A DNA stretch of 64,000 bases, taken from contig WTGN01000070.1 in assembly GCA_011523545.1 (NCBI GenBank), positions 1-64,000 on the forward strand. The letters run 5' to 3'. Shown piece after piece: positions 1 through 8,414 of the stretch (positions are counted from its first letter, which is position 1; each line of letters starts with the position of its first letter). The notes under the pieces are model-generated. The model made no database searches, was not told the origin of the DNA, and worked only from the letters and a program-made list of their open reading frames with translations. Source of the DNA: Chloroflexota bacterium (lineage in GTDB: Bacteria; Chloroflexota; Anaerolineae; Aggregatilineales; Phototrophicaceae). The translations under genes were made by a program, and so were the position numbers.

Positions 1-2
1 CA

Positions 3-212
3 ACGGACACAGATGAACCGACGGCCACAGATACGCCGCCGCCAACGGACACAGACGAGCCGACCGCCACTAACACGCCGCCGCCAACGGACACAGATGA
101 ACCGACAGCTACCAACACGCCGCCGCCGTCGGTAACAGATGAACCTACGGCTACAGATACGCCGCCGCCGACAGACACCGAGGAACCGACGGCAGCAGTA
201 GCAGCAACAGCG
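3..212 (+). repeat. 42-bp tandem coding repeat, about 4.5 copies
   Basis: A 42-bp unit repeats at 3-44, 45-86, 87-128 and 129-170, with a decayed fifth copy at 171-212. All copies stay in frame and encode variants of TDTDEPTATDTPPP. The array probably continues upstream of the window. Divergence is mostly synonymous or Asp/Asn exchange, which suggests selection on protein composition rather than recent slippage only. Confidence 0.9.
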
Positions 213-2285
213 ACGAATACTCAAGCACGGACGGCGACCGATACGCCGACAGCGGCGGACACACCGACGGCTGCCTTCACCCTGACCGTGACGGACTCTT
301 CCGCGCCAAGCCCGACGAGCGCGCCAACGATGACCGACACAACAGAGCCGACTGTAAGGGTCACATCTACTCTTACTGCCGCGCCAACGGCCACCGAGAC
401 CGCTCCCGCGACTAATACTTCTTTGCCGACTGAGACGGTCTCGCCCGCGCCAACGGCATTGCCGCCGAACACCGCGACGAACACGCCGACGGATACCGGC
501 CCGTCGACGGCGACGCGCATCCAGCCCAATACCTCGACTCCGACATTGACGCCGCCCGCTGCGGAGACGGAGCCTCAAGTGCAATTGGGACGGGCGGAGG
601 TCGTCGTGCCCGCGGCAACCAGCCAGCCGACTGTGATTGTGACGGCCCTGTCCCGGCCTACCTTGACATTCCTGCCGACAATGTCTGACGCTGAGGTGGC
701 GCAGCTCTTGGCCACGCCCGCGCCACGCCCGGTAGAGTCCGCCGACGGGCCCGAGGCGCCGACGCAGCCGGTCACGGCGGTCACCGCTCCAGCGCCGGTC
801 GCGACTCCAGCGCCCGACGGCGGCTTTGCGTTCACGCCGGGGCCGAGCGACAGGACTCCATCGGCGGATGTGGGCCCGCGCGCAACGCTGCCGACGCCAA
901 TTCAACCGACTGTGGCGCTGCAGCTAGACTCGCTGCCCGCGACAATCGCCCCTATCTCCCTGGCTACCACCTTCAGCATCAGTTCCGCGCCTGTGTATCA
1001 ATACGATGTGCCGGCTGGCGAGACATTCTCGTTCCAGAACATCCGGCTGGGCGACGGCGTGCGGCTGTTCATTCCGAACCCGGTCGACCCCGCCAACAGC
1101 TGGATTCGAACCGATCACTACGGCATGTTGCGCTACAAGCCGCTCGGCGCGTCACAAGAGGGCGTGATGACTCATTCGCCCTACCACGATGGCTTTTCCG
1201 TTCCCAGCATTGATCAAAACAAGAATCGCATTGTGGAGCTGGATTGGTCGGCCGATGGACAGCGGATCAGCTTCCGCATTGACCCGCCGCCGGGACAAGA
1301 TACCGCCAGCGCTGGCGTTTGGTTCTGGCAGCCCCGGATCGAAACAGAGAACGACCCAACCTACGCGATCATCCGCGACTGCCCGGATGATAGCTATGGG
1401 TCTTGCCAGCGGGTGCGGCGGCAGGGGCCGATTTGGCAATGGAAGACCAAAGGCGTCTACTGGCGTCCAGTTGAAGGCGACAATACGATTTTGCTCCGGG
1501 TTGAACTGCCCCAGGAGCGGCGCAACGCCCTCGCCATCGTTCAGGCTGTTCGCGATCCGGCTTATGCCAATACCCCGCCGCACTTCGTCCGTTACGATTA
1601 TGGGCACTGGAATCCGGATGGAAACGGCATTGTGGTGAGTGGACAGCGCTGGGATGGCCATGTGATCATCGCTGATGTCAACAGCGATTTGTCCGGCGAG
1701 CGGGTCATTCTGGACGGGTCAGCGCTTGGTCTTTGGCTGCGAGATGCCGTGCGCCGGCCCAATGGACAGGTCGTCGCTCTGGGCCGTCCTGGCGCGCCGG
1801 GCAGCGGTCCTGTCGCCTTGTACGACAGCAACGGGCGGCAGATATCGCCATTCATCGGCCATGCCCCGCCGGAAGACGTTCGCTGGTATCCCGACCGCAA
1901 CCTGGTGGTCGTCTCGGTGCTCGGGCGCCAATATACCGTCCAGGTCGAAGGCGGCCATATCATTGACAGCACGGACCTGACCGGCAATCCGCAATTCAGC
2001 GAGGGCGAGTTCGGCTCATCAACGATCCCCACTGGCGTTCGACAAGGCGCGCAGTATCAACCCGGCCAGCAACTGCGCGTGTCGATACCATTTCTGAACA
2101 TCCGTCAAAGCCCCAGCGTCGCTGCCGCGCGCGTCGGGCAATTGGTCACGGGCGATTATGTGGCGATTCTGGCCGGTCCCTTTGAGAACGAGGGCTATCC
2201 CTGGTGGCGAGTGCGCACGGCGGCTTTGCTTGAAGGCTGGATCGCCGGCCAGATCAGCGGCGCGCCGACTATCAGAACACCCTGA
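3..2285 (+). CDS. Thr/Pro-rich repeat protein with C-terminal SH3b domain (5' partial)
   Basis: The frame is open from the first bases of the window, so the true start lies upstream and this is a 3' portion of about 760 residues. The first ~300 residues are low complexity, rich in Thr, Pro, Ala and acidic residues, starting with a 14-residue tandem repeat (TDTDEPTATDTPPP type). Such segments act as extended, often glycosylated linkers in secreted proteins. A folded central part follows with beta-rich segments and several YDYGHWNPDG-like turns, reminiscent of TolB/WD-like propellers. The last ~70 residues match a bacterial SH3 (SH3b) domain: LNIRQSPSVAAARVGQLVTG, then WWRVRT and GWIAG. SH3b domains usually bind cell-wall or surface polymers. 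I infer an extracytoplasmic surface protein; its enzymatic role, if any, is unknown. The internal ATG at 288 is only the first Met inside the window. Confidence 0.75.
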   Translation, partial: TDTDEPTATDTPPPTDTDEPTATNTPPPTDTDEPTATNTPPPSVTDEPTATDTPPPTDTEEPTAAVAATATNTQARTATDTPTAADTPTAAFTLTVTDSSAPSPTSAPTMTDTTEPTVRVTSTLTAAPTATETAPATNTSLPTETVSPAPTALPPNTATNTPTDTGPSTATRIQPNTSTPTLTPPAAETEPQVQLGRAEVVVPAATSQPTVIVTALSRPTLTFLPTMSDAEVAQLLATPAPRPVESADGPEAPTQPVTAVTAPAPVATPAPDGGFAFTPGPSDRTPSADVGPRATLPTPIQPTVALQLDSLPATIAPISLATTFSISSAPVYQYDVPAGETFSFQNIRLGDGVRLFIPNPVDPANSWIRTDHYGMLRYKPLGASQEGVMTHSPYHDGFSVPSIDQNKNRIVELDWSADGQRISFRIDPPPGQDTASAGVWFWQPRIETENDPTYAIIRDCPDDSYGSCQRVRRQGPIWQWKTKGVYWRPVEGDNTILLRVELPQERRNALAIVQAVRDPAYANTPPHFVRYDYGHWNPDGNGIVVSGQRWDGHVIIADVNSDLSGERVILDGSALGLWLRDAVRRPNGQVVALGRPGAPGSGPVALYDSNGRQISPFIGHAPPEDVRWYPDRNLVVVSVLGRQYTVQVEGGHIIDSTDLTGNPQFSEGEFGSSTIPTGVRQGAQYQPGQQLRVSIPFLNIRQSPSVAAARVGQLVTGDYVAILAGPFENEGYPWWRVRTAALLEGWIAGQISGAPTIRTP

Positions 2286-2361
2286 TGCGGAGGCGCTATT
2301 GTCTTCCGCCGCATTCGATTCTAGGATGTCTTCAATAGCGAAATCGCCGCCAGGCAATACC

Positions 2362-3342
2362 ATGCCTAATGCAGCGCTGGTCAGCATCATCATTCCCACC
2401 TATAACCGCCGACAATACGTCACCGACGCGGTTGACAGCTGCCTGGCGCAGACGCACGACAACTGCGAGATAGTCGTGGTGGACGATGGCAGCGCGGATG
2501 GAACGGGTCGCCTCTTGCGCGAACGCTACGGCGACGCCCTGCGCTACATTTATCAGGACAACCAGGGTCCCGGCATCGCGCGCAATCGCGGCATCGCCGC
2601 AGCCAGGGGCGACTTCATCCAATTTCTCGATGCCGATGACCAACTGCATAAAGAAAAGATTGCGATATGCCTGGAGGCATTTCACGAACGGCCGGAGGTG
2701 TCGGTCATTTACACGCACTACCAACAGGTGGCGAGCGACGGCGCGACGCCGGTGGAGACGGGCGCCTTCGAGTCTTATACAGACGATGTATTCTGCGAAT
2801 TGCTGCGGCAAACCGGCTGCCGCATTTTGACCAGCTCCAGCATGTGCCGCACAAATGCGCTGCGCTCGATCGGCGGTTTCGAAGACGATGCCAAATTTCG
2901 CAGCGCCGAAGATTGGGACCTCTTCTTGCGCCTGGCGATGAAATATCGCTTCCACGGCATTGATCGGCCGCTAGTGTATCGGCGCGTGCACGAAAGCATG
3001 ATCTCGGATGACAAGCTCGCCGGCGCCTATGGACGACTCAAAACAATACAGAATGCGCGTCATTATGGCTGGGAGCGCTGCATGCCGCCGGCGGAGTTCG
3101 CGCGCAAGCTCTCGGCGCGCCATCATGTTTACGCGCTCTATCTGTGGGCGGCCGGCGAGCGGCGCGATGCCCGGCATCACTTTCTACAGGCTGCGGAAAT
3201 CTATCGGCCGCAAGCGAGGCAGCGCCGCCTTTATGCGATCTATACGCGCTTCCTGCCGCCGATGTCGCTGGATATCACCTTGGCCGCGGTCCGCTTCGCC
3301 CGGCGCCTGCTGGGGCGACATCCGCCTGGGGACCAACAGTGA
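2362..3342 (+). CDS. Family 2 glycosyltransferase
   Basis: A 326-residue GT-A fold glycosyltransferase that transfers a sugar from a nucleotide-sugar donor, probably during surface polysaccharide synthesis. The N-terminus shows the GT2 opening VSIIIPTYNRR, then the nucleotide-binding VVVDDGSADGT (about residues 38-48), then the metal-binding DXD motif as FLDADD (88-93). FRSAEDWDLFLRLA follows further on and supplies the catalytic-base-like ED of GT2 enzymes. The C-terminal third is helical and unassigned. An in-frame ATG at 2326 would add 12 residues but has AGG directly against it. The ATG at 2362 has CAGG about 8 bases upstream and starts just before the first beta strand, so I prefer it. 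No membrane segment is evident. The acceptor cannot be predicted. Confidence 0.85.
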   Translation: MPNAALVSIIIPTYNRRQYVTDAVDSCLAQTHDNCEIVVVDDGSADGTGRLLRERYGDALRYIYQDNQGPGIARNRGIAAARGDFIQFLDADDQLHKEKIAICLEAFHERPEVSVIYTHYQQVASDGATPVETGAFESYTDDVFCELLRQTGCRILTSSSMCRTNALRSIGGFEDDAKFRSAEDWDLFLRLAMKYRFHGIDRPLVYRRVHESMISDDKLAGAYGRLKTIQNARHYGWERCMPPAEFARKLSARHHVYALYLWAAGERRDARHHFLQAAEIYRPQARQRRLYAIYTRFLPPMSLDITLAAVRFARRLLGRHPPGDQQ

Positions 3343-3426
3343 AACGCGGCGGGCTGCGCCAGGAACCCTTTCCAGTCCAATGACGTATACTATGTGGAGA
3401 CGACGCTTGGCCGAGGTGGATGAAAG

Positions 3427-4605
3427 ATGCGAACCAAGACTGAGAGCCTGCGCTACGACATTGCCGAGTTGATGAAATCTGGCGCGTTCAACGAGATTGT
3501 CGATCGCTGCCATGTGGAGCTGACCCTGGCTCGGCGCGAAAACCGCCAAAGCGTCGAGGTCATTGCCTTGTTGGGTTTGGCCGGGGCGCAGTGTTCGCTG
3601 GGGCATTTTGCGTTTGCACGGGATTATGTGAATCAAGCGATAGAGCTGGCGCGGGAAATCCGGTCGACCGGCCTCTCCATTGATGCGCTGAATGCCCGCG
3701 CGCGCATCGCCAGAGAGGGTTTCTTCCAGACCGCCGAGGCCTCTGAAGATTATCTGAGCGCTGTTGACCAGGCCTTCGAAGCGGGCGATATGCGCCGCTA
3801 CGCGCAATCGCTGCTGGGCTTGGGCGAGATCGCCGCCAACCCGAGTGACTCCAGCAAACATGCCTGGCGCGTGATTGATATCGCCCGTGAAATCAATGAC
3901 GGCCAGTTGGAAGCGCGGGCGATACTGCTGCTGTCGAACGCATTCATACGCCAGGCTGATTACAAAAAGGCGAATGATGGCTTGTTGGTCGCCTTGCGCA
4001 AGGCGCAAACGGCGCATGATCGATTGCTCGAAAGCGTCATCATCGGGCAGCAAGGTCTGGTGTTGGCGCAGGACAGCGAGACCAGCAAGCGCGGCATTGA
4101 ACAGCAGTTGACCGCGCTGGAAGTCGCACGCGGCATGGAGGCAATCTTCCATGAGTTCATGCGGCTTTATACCCTGGCTATGACGATGTCCGCCGCCGCG
4201 CAATTTGACGAAGCGCGCAATTACCTCGATCAGATGCTGGCGCTCTCGCAAGATGTACAGCACAAGCCCTACGAAATGTATACCCTCGGCATGCTCGGGC
4301 AGTGGCAGGAGATGCGCGCTGAGCCGGATATCGCCGTCGCCTTTTATGGCCGGGCGGCTGATACGGCCCGCGAAGTGGGCAACCCGGCTTATGAGGCGCG
4401 TTATCTGTTCGCGCTAGGTTCGGTCTATCAGTCCAAGTGGGACTTTGAAGGCGCCCGGCGGAAGTTCATCGAGGCGCGCGTAATCTATCGCTCGCTTGAC
4501 GACGGGCGCAACGCCACCCGAGTGAGCGCGTCCATCGTATACAGCTATATTCTGGCGTTCGCTTCGAAAATCATGACGCTGATGGGCATGCGGCCGAAGA
4601 GCTAG
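3427..4605 (+). CDS. TPR-repeat protein
   Basis: A 392-residue, almost entirely helical protein made of tetratricopeptide-like helical pairs. Examples are ALLGLAGAQCSLGHFAFARD, AQSLLGLGEIAANPSDSS and YLFALGSVYQSKWDFEGARR, each with the small-residue spacing (G/A at 8, A at 20) of TPR motifs. Such arrays are protein-protein interaction scaffolds. No catalytic domain is visible. The last ~25 residues (VYSYILAFASKIMTLMGM) are hydrophobic enough to sit against or in a membrane. It follows the glycosyltransferase by 84 bp on the same strand and is upstream of an oppositely oriented Nudix gene. The start is the ATG at 3427 with a purine-rich GAGGTGGATGAAAG before it. Function unknown. Confidence 0.75.
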   Translation: MRTKTESLRYDIAELMKSGAFNEIVDRCHVELTLARRENRQSVEVIALLGLAGAQCSLGHFAFARDYVNQAIELAREIRSTGLSIDALNARARIAREGFFQTAEASEDYLSAVDQAFEAGDMRRYAQSLLGLGEIAANPSDSSKHAWRVIDIAREINDGQLEARAILLLSNAFIRQADYKKANDGLLVALRKAQTAHDRLLESVIIGQQGLVLAQDSETSKRGIEQQLTALEVARGMEAIFHEFMRLYTLAMTMSAAAQFDEARNYLDQMLALSQDVQHKPYEMYTLGMLGQWQEMRAEPDIAVAFYGRAADTAREVGNPAYEARYLFALGSVYQSKWDFEGARRKFIEARVIYRSLDDGRNATRVSASIVYSYILAFASKIMTLMGMRPKS

Positions 4606-4629
4606 TGAATCCCCGGCTTGGGCGCATCG

Positions 4630-5133
4630 CTACAGATCAAGCTCGCCCTTGGCCCACAGCCCGGTCAATGTGATTGAGGGATAGAAAACAAGCGGCGGCA
4701 GCTGCTCCCGCGCGAACCAGCCGACATCGGCGGCGTCATCACCGGCCCGCGCTTCTCCGTCGATTACTTCGGCGCTGTAGGCGATGATGATATCAGCCAG
4801 GCCATGGTCGCGCTTTGGGTAGACGGCCAGCAGCCTGTTGATGCGAACGCGAAGGTGAGTTTCTTCCCAGGTTTCGCGCCGGGCCGCGTCTTCCGGCGCT
4901 TCATCATGATCGACGAAGCCGGCCGGCAGCGCCCATTTCTCCTTGCCCGGGTCGACCGCCCTCTGAATGAGCAAAACACGGCCGTCGCGCTCGATAAAGA
5001 CGACCACAGCGACCTTGGGGTCGAAGTAGACCGGAAGCTCGCAGCTTGCGCAATAGGGACGCGATCGTCCGGAAACATGCATGCTGATGAGGCGGCGCCC
5101 GCAGACGGGGCAGAAATTCGCAATTCGCGTCAT
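4630..5133 (-). CDS. Nudix hydrolase with N-terminal zinc ribbon
   Basis: A 167-residue Nudix hydrolase, which cleaves a nucleoside diphosphate linked to another moiety in the cytoplasm. The N-terminus has a four-Cys zinc ribbon (C8, C11, C28, C31: CPVCG and CASC), as in NADH-pyrophosphatase-type and related Nudix proteins. The Nudix box spans about residues 72-94: GFVDHDE, then RRETWEETH. It matches GX5EX7REUXEEXGU except that the final Gly is His. The metal-binding REXXEE glutamates are intact. GGAAAG lies 5-10 bases before the ATG. The gene converges on the TPR gene. The substrate (NADH, ADP-ribose, dNTP) cannot be told from sequence. The zinc ribbon favours a nucleotide-sugar or dinucleotide substrate, which is inference. 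Confidence 0.88.
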   Translation of the reverse strand: MTRIANFCPVCGRRLISMHVSGRSRPYCASCELPVYFDPKVAVVVFIERDGRVLLIQRAVDPGKEKWALPAGFVDHDEAPEDAARRETWEETHLRVRINRLLAVYPKRDHGLADIIIAYSAEVIDGEARAGDDAADVGWFAREQLPPLVFYPSITLTGLWAKGELDL

Positions 5134-5304
5134 TGACTTTCCAACTCAGGGCGGGGAATCACTTGCTTACGACGATATATCGTGACTTGCCTCCAGAATA
5201 AAAATCGCTGTGGTCTCTGCGTTCCCAGCAGTTAAATCAGCATAAGACAAAATCGACCAGAAGATTTAGCCATCGGCTCAGATACTCCTCCGGCCGCGCT
5301 GCTA

Positions 5305-5333
5305 TTGACATGGCCAGCACTCCGCCGTACACT
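5305..5333 (+). promoter_or_regulatory. Sigma-70 promoter of tRNA-Leu
   Basis: A perfect TTGACA (5305-5310), a 17-bp spacer and TACACT (5328-5333) end 12 bases before the first tRNA base. This is the best -35/-10 pair in the window and is placed exactly where the tRNA needs it. Confidence 0.75.
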
Positions 5334-5345
5334 AGCTGACCGCAA

Positions 5346-5427
5346 GCCGGAGTGGCGGAATTGGCAGACGCGCACGACTCAAACTCGTGTACCTTCGGGT
5401 GTGTGGGTTCGACTCCCACCTCCGGCA
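5346..5427 (+). tRNA. tRNA-Leu (anticodon CAA)
   Basis: An 82-base cloverleaf. The acceptor stem is GCCGGAG/CTCCGGC with discriminator A at 5427. The D arm is GGCGGAATTGGCAGACGC. The anticodon stem CACGA/TCGTG encloses CTCAAAC, giving anticodon CAA for TTG codons. It has a long class II variable arm (TACCTTCGGGTG) as expected for tRNA-Leu, and a T arm GTGGGTTCGACTCCCAC. The 3' CCA is not encoded. It stands alone, with no other tRNA nearby. Confidence 0.97.
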
Positions 5428-5460
5428 TTCAGCATGACGACAGTATCAGGCGGCGCGGTT

Positions 5461-6006
5461 TCAGCGCAGGCTCCATTCTGTTTCCGCTAGCCCCGCTTGC
5501 ATATTCTCATAGCGCGCCAGCGTGAAAAGCCAGTCCGACAATCGATTGACATAGGGCAGGGCGTGCTCGCCGATATCTTCGCTCTCATGCAACGCCGTCA
5601 TTAGCCGCTCGGCGCGGCGACAGATGGCGCGCGCAAGGTGAATATGGGCGGCGGCCAGCGTTCCACCGGGCAGGATGAACTTCTTCAGTGGCTCGAGCTC
5701 GCCCGTCATTTGGTCGATTGTATTCTCCAGCCAGGCGACATCATCCGCCGCTATGCGCTCAATCCAGTCGACCTTGGCCTCAAGCGGGGTCGCCAGGTCC
5801 GCGCCGAGATGAAAGAGTTGGCTTTGCGCCTGTTTCAGCCAGTTATCAACCTCAACGCTGCTGCCGGCTGCCCGCGCCAGGCCCAGGGCGGAATTGACTT
5901 CATCAATCGTGCCATAAGCCTCGACGCGAAGATGATGCTTGGGCACACGCCCGCCGCCGAAGAGAGCGGTGTCGCCTTTGTCTCCAGTTCTGGTATAAAT
6001 CTTCAT
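5461..6006 (-). CDS. Cob(I)alamin adenosyltransferase, PduO type
   Basis: A 181-residue ATP:co(I)rrinoid adenosyltransferase that transfers the adenosyl group of ATP to cob(I)alamin, making coenzyme B12. The N-terminal signature MKIYTRTGDKGDTALFGGGR is the family's ATP-binding loop. VEAYGTIDEVNSALGLAR follows and, near the end, RAICRRAERLM, which contributes to the nucleotide and cobalamin site. Length fits PduO proteins (about 180-190). GGAAGGAG sits 6-13 bases before the ATG at 6006. The ATG overlaps the stop of the upstream membrane glycosyltransferase (ATGA), so the two are translationally coupled although functionally unrelated. No other cobalamin gene is present, so this is most likely a salvage enzyme. 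Confidence 0.93.
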   Translation of the reverse strand: MKIYTRTGDKGDTALFGGGRVPKHHLRVEAYGTIDEVNSALGLARAAGSSVEVDNWLKQAQSQLFHLGADLATPLEAKVDWIERIAADDVAWLENTIDQMTGELEPLKKFILPGGTLAAAHIHLARAICRRAERLMTALHESEDIGEHALPYVNRLSDWLFTLARYENMQAGLAETEWSLR

Positions 6007-7451
6007 CGCTCTCCTTCCGTCGTATTGGCCGCGGCGGTTGAAGAATCGCCGTGATTCGGCTGACTGATGCGCTCTGAATGCATGGGCTTTCCAAGCCGCC
6101 AGCGTTCGTACAGACTTGCCATGCCGATGCCGGCGAATACCAGCCATACCAGCTCGGCGGGGAAGAGATAGCGCGGCAGCGCAAGCAAGAAGACATGAAC
6201 GCCGATTGTATAGAATGCGAAGCCGGCGAGCGGCGCGGCCGTGATCCAGCGCCGGCGCGACTCGATCATGCCCAAGAGCCCAAAGCCCAGGCCGGTGATA
6301 TGAAATAGCCAGAACGCGAGCTTGATGGCGAAGCCTTCGATGCGCATCACCCGAACCAAGCCATCCAGCGAAAGATCTGAGGTCGCCCATTGGCGCGCTG
6401 CCTCAACGATGCTGACATCGCCGAATGGCGCCGTGCCGTAGGGCTGCACTATCGAATACGCCAGTTCGCCCGCTCTCAGCCGGATGAAGCCGGCAGGATC
6501 AGCGCCGACGATTGCACCAATCTTGTCGACGTAAGTTTCCGTCGCGTGTTCAAACTTGCAATCGACCACGCAGTCCGCCGGCGTATCGACATCGACGCCC
6601 GCCAGGAGCAATTCGTCGTTCCGCGCCGGGGAGCCGTCTCTGTTTTCGGCGCCGCGCCAGAGCGCCGGCATCAATTGATCGCTGATGATAATGAGCCGGT
6701 TCCAACTCAAGAGGTTGTACAAGGTCCAGGACGACACGATCGCCAGATAAACCGCAAGCAGCAGCAGGCAGCGCCGGCGCCAGCCGCGCAGGAGACGGCG
6801 GCGCCCCAAACACAGCAGATGCAGCCCGATGACCAGCGGAAAAAGCGCCGACACGCCCCGGGTCAAAGTCGCCAGGCCGAAAGCCGCCCCTGCCAGCGTC
6901 ATTGCGCCGCTTAAACGATGCGCCCGCGGGTCGGCGACCGGGCCGGCGACATACTCGATGTAAAGCCAGAGACCCAGGGCCAGAAAGAATATGTACAGGG
7001 TCTCCGTAGCGATATTCGCCGGTTCCGTAATGAAGGCCGGGTGGAAGGCCATCAGCGCGGCGGCGATGATGCCGGCCCTGGCGTCGCCCGCAACGGTGAT
7101 GGCCATCCTGCCGGCGAGATAGACTGTCGCGATGGAAGCCAGGCATTGCAGCAGGCGAATGGCGATGATGGTTTCGTGATCGGGCAGAATGGGCTGGAAG
7201 ATGCCGACAAAGATGATGTAGAGCGGGGCCGTCTTGATGTTGGAGATGTAAAATGGAAGGCCCCGGATGCGGCCATGTTCTTGTCCGCTGAAGAAGCCAG
7301 CGCCATTAACCAGGTACCAGCTGCTGTCGCCACCGGTCGCGCCGGAGAATTGAACAAGCGTCGGCTGCTCCAGCGCATAAGCGATGCGCATGAGGAAGCC
7401 GGCCAGCATGATGAGCCAAAGCACACGTGTTTGCAGCGCTGCGTTTCGCAT
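6003..7451 (-). CDS. GT39/ArnT-like membrane glycosyltransferase
   Basis: A 482-residue integral membrane protein with about 10-12 hydrophobic segments, in the family of dolichyl- or polyprenyl-phosphate-sugar-dependent glycosyltransferases (GT-C fold, PMT/ArnT type). The first helix (VLWLIMLAGFLMRIAYAL) is followed by a periplasmic loop with GGDSSWYLVNG. Its Asp fits the catalytic acidic residue of this superfamily. A further loop carries RLLQCLASIATVYLAGR, typical of these proteins. Acceptor and lipid donor are unknown. I chose the ATG at 7451, just before the first helix. An upstream ATG at 7604 would add 51 polar, low-likelihood residues. The stop overlaps the adenosyltransferase start. 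Confidence 0.78.
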   Translation of the reverse strand: MRNAALQTRVLWLIMLAGFLMRIAYALEQPTLVQFSGATGGDSSWYLVNGAGFFSGQEHGRIRGLPFYISNIKTAPLYIIFVGIFQPILPDHETIIAIRLLQCLASIATVYLAGRMAITVAGDARAGIIAAALMAFHPAFITEPANIATETLYIFFLALGLWLYIEYVAGPVADPRAHRLSGAMTLAGAAFGLATLTRGVSALFPLVIGLHLLCLGRRRLLRGWRRRCLLLLAVYLAIVSSWTLYNLLSWNRLIIISDQLMPALWRGAENRDGSPARNDELLLAGVDVDTPADCVVDCKFEHATETYVDKIGAIVGADPAGFIRLRAGELAYSIVQPYGTAPFGDVSIVEAARQWATSDLSLDGLVRVMRIEGFAIKLAFWLFHITGLGFGLLGMIESRRRWITAAPLAGFAFYTIGVHVFLLALPRYLFPAELVWLVFAGIGMASLYERWRLGKPMHSERISQPNHGDSSTAAANTTEGER

Positions 7452-7643
7452 CCCAGAAGTCCAGGCTATGACAATGCCGCCGGACGAATGCAGGCGCTGG
7501 CGCCGCGAAGCTGCAATCGCTGACTGAGGCGGTTTGCCACCGTCGTCTGACCCAATTCTACACCCGCTCGCGCGCTTATCCTGCGCTGAATGCGCGGTCG
7601 CCATGTCCCAATCAGACTATAATGAAGTCATGGGAGCTGCAAC

Positions 7644-8402
7644 ATGAAAGAGACGCAAGCCTACATTGAGCGCATAAAGCGGGTCAATCGCGGCTATCAG
7701 CGCCTGGACCTGGCGGTGGATAAGTCGCTTGCATCCATGCTGGCCGGGCAAGCCATGCTCGTGCGCGCGATCGACAAGGACTACGATGTGGAGCGCTGGG
7801 ACCCTTATCTGCGCGAGCTCTGGTTCCCGGTTGAGACGCCAGCCAGCAACATCATTGTCGTCGAGCGCCCCGCCCGCCGGCATTATAGCCCCGGCCAACT
7901 GCTAAGCATTATCGGGCCAATCGGCAAAGCCTTCCGTTTTCGTCAGAAGCTGCGCAATATCCTGCTGATCGCCTACAACACGACGCCCTCGGCGCTGCTG
8001 TTGATGCTGCCGCCGCTCTTGGCGAAAGGCGTGGGCATTACCCTGGTCCTCTCCGGTTCCGCCAGGCGCTACGACACGAATCATCTGCCGGAGGAAGTCG
8101 AAGTAATCCGGGCGGACGACGATCTCACCTGGTCGGACATGGTGATGACTTTGGGCTGGGCTGATCAAGTCTTTGTACTGGTCGGGCCGGGCAATGAGCT
8201 GACATACTTCGGCGACATCATGGCTGTACTGCGCGACCGGCATCATGACATTCCGGCAAATTATTTATTTGGCATCATCAGGCGGGATCTGCCCTGTGGC
8301 GTGGGCGCCTGCGGGGCATGCTCGCTCAACGTGGGCCGGGGGCAAAAGCGGCAATGCATCGACGGCCCCGCCTTTGACCTGACCGAACTGCGCCTCAATT
8401 AG
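7644..8402 (+). CDS. PyrK-like electron-transfer protein (FAD/[2Fe-2S])
   Basis: A 252-residue protein resembling dihydroorotate dehydrogenase electron-transfer subunits (ferredoxin-reductase superfamily). The C-terminus carries a PyrK-type [2Fe-2S] site with C218, C223, C226 and C238 in CGVGACGACS and QCIDGPAFD. The middle (RNILLIAYNTTPSALLLMLP) is in the place of the NAD-binding half, but the usual GGG(I/V)G...P signature is degenerate. The first ~60 residues are extra and not typical of PyrK. It lies 12 bp before a PyrD-like gene in the same orientation, as pyrK does before pyrD. Because both partners depart from family consensus, I hold back the symbol: this may be a paralogous redox pair and not the pyrimidine enzyme. 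Confidence 0.75.
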   Translation: MKETQAYIERIKRVNRGYQRLDLAVDKSLASMLAGQAMLVRAIDKDYDVERWDPYLRELWFPVETPASNIIVVERPARRHYSPGQLLSIIGPIGKAFRFRQKLRNILLIAYNTTPSALLLMLPPLLAKGVGITLVLSGSARRYDTNHLPEEVEVIRADDDLTWSDMVMTLGWADQVFVLVGPGNELTYFGDIMAVLRDRHHDIPANYLFGIIRRDLPCGVGACGACSLNVGRGQKRQCIDGPAFDLTELRLN

Positions 8403-8414
8403 CGCTGGCTGCTT

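Noticed and set aside
3..212. CRISPR array
   Set aside because: The 42-bp units are adjacent, without unique spacers, and stay in frame as coding repeats.
5346..5427. Integration site (att) at the tRNA
   Set aside because: No integrase, direct repeat of the tRNA end or mobile genes are seen beside it.
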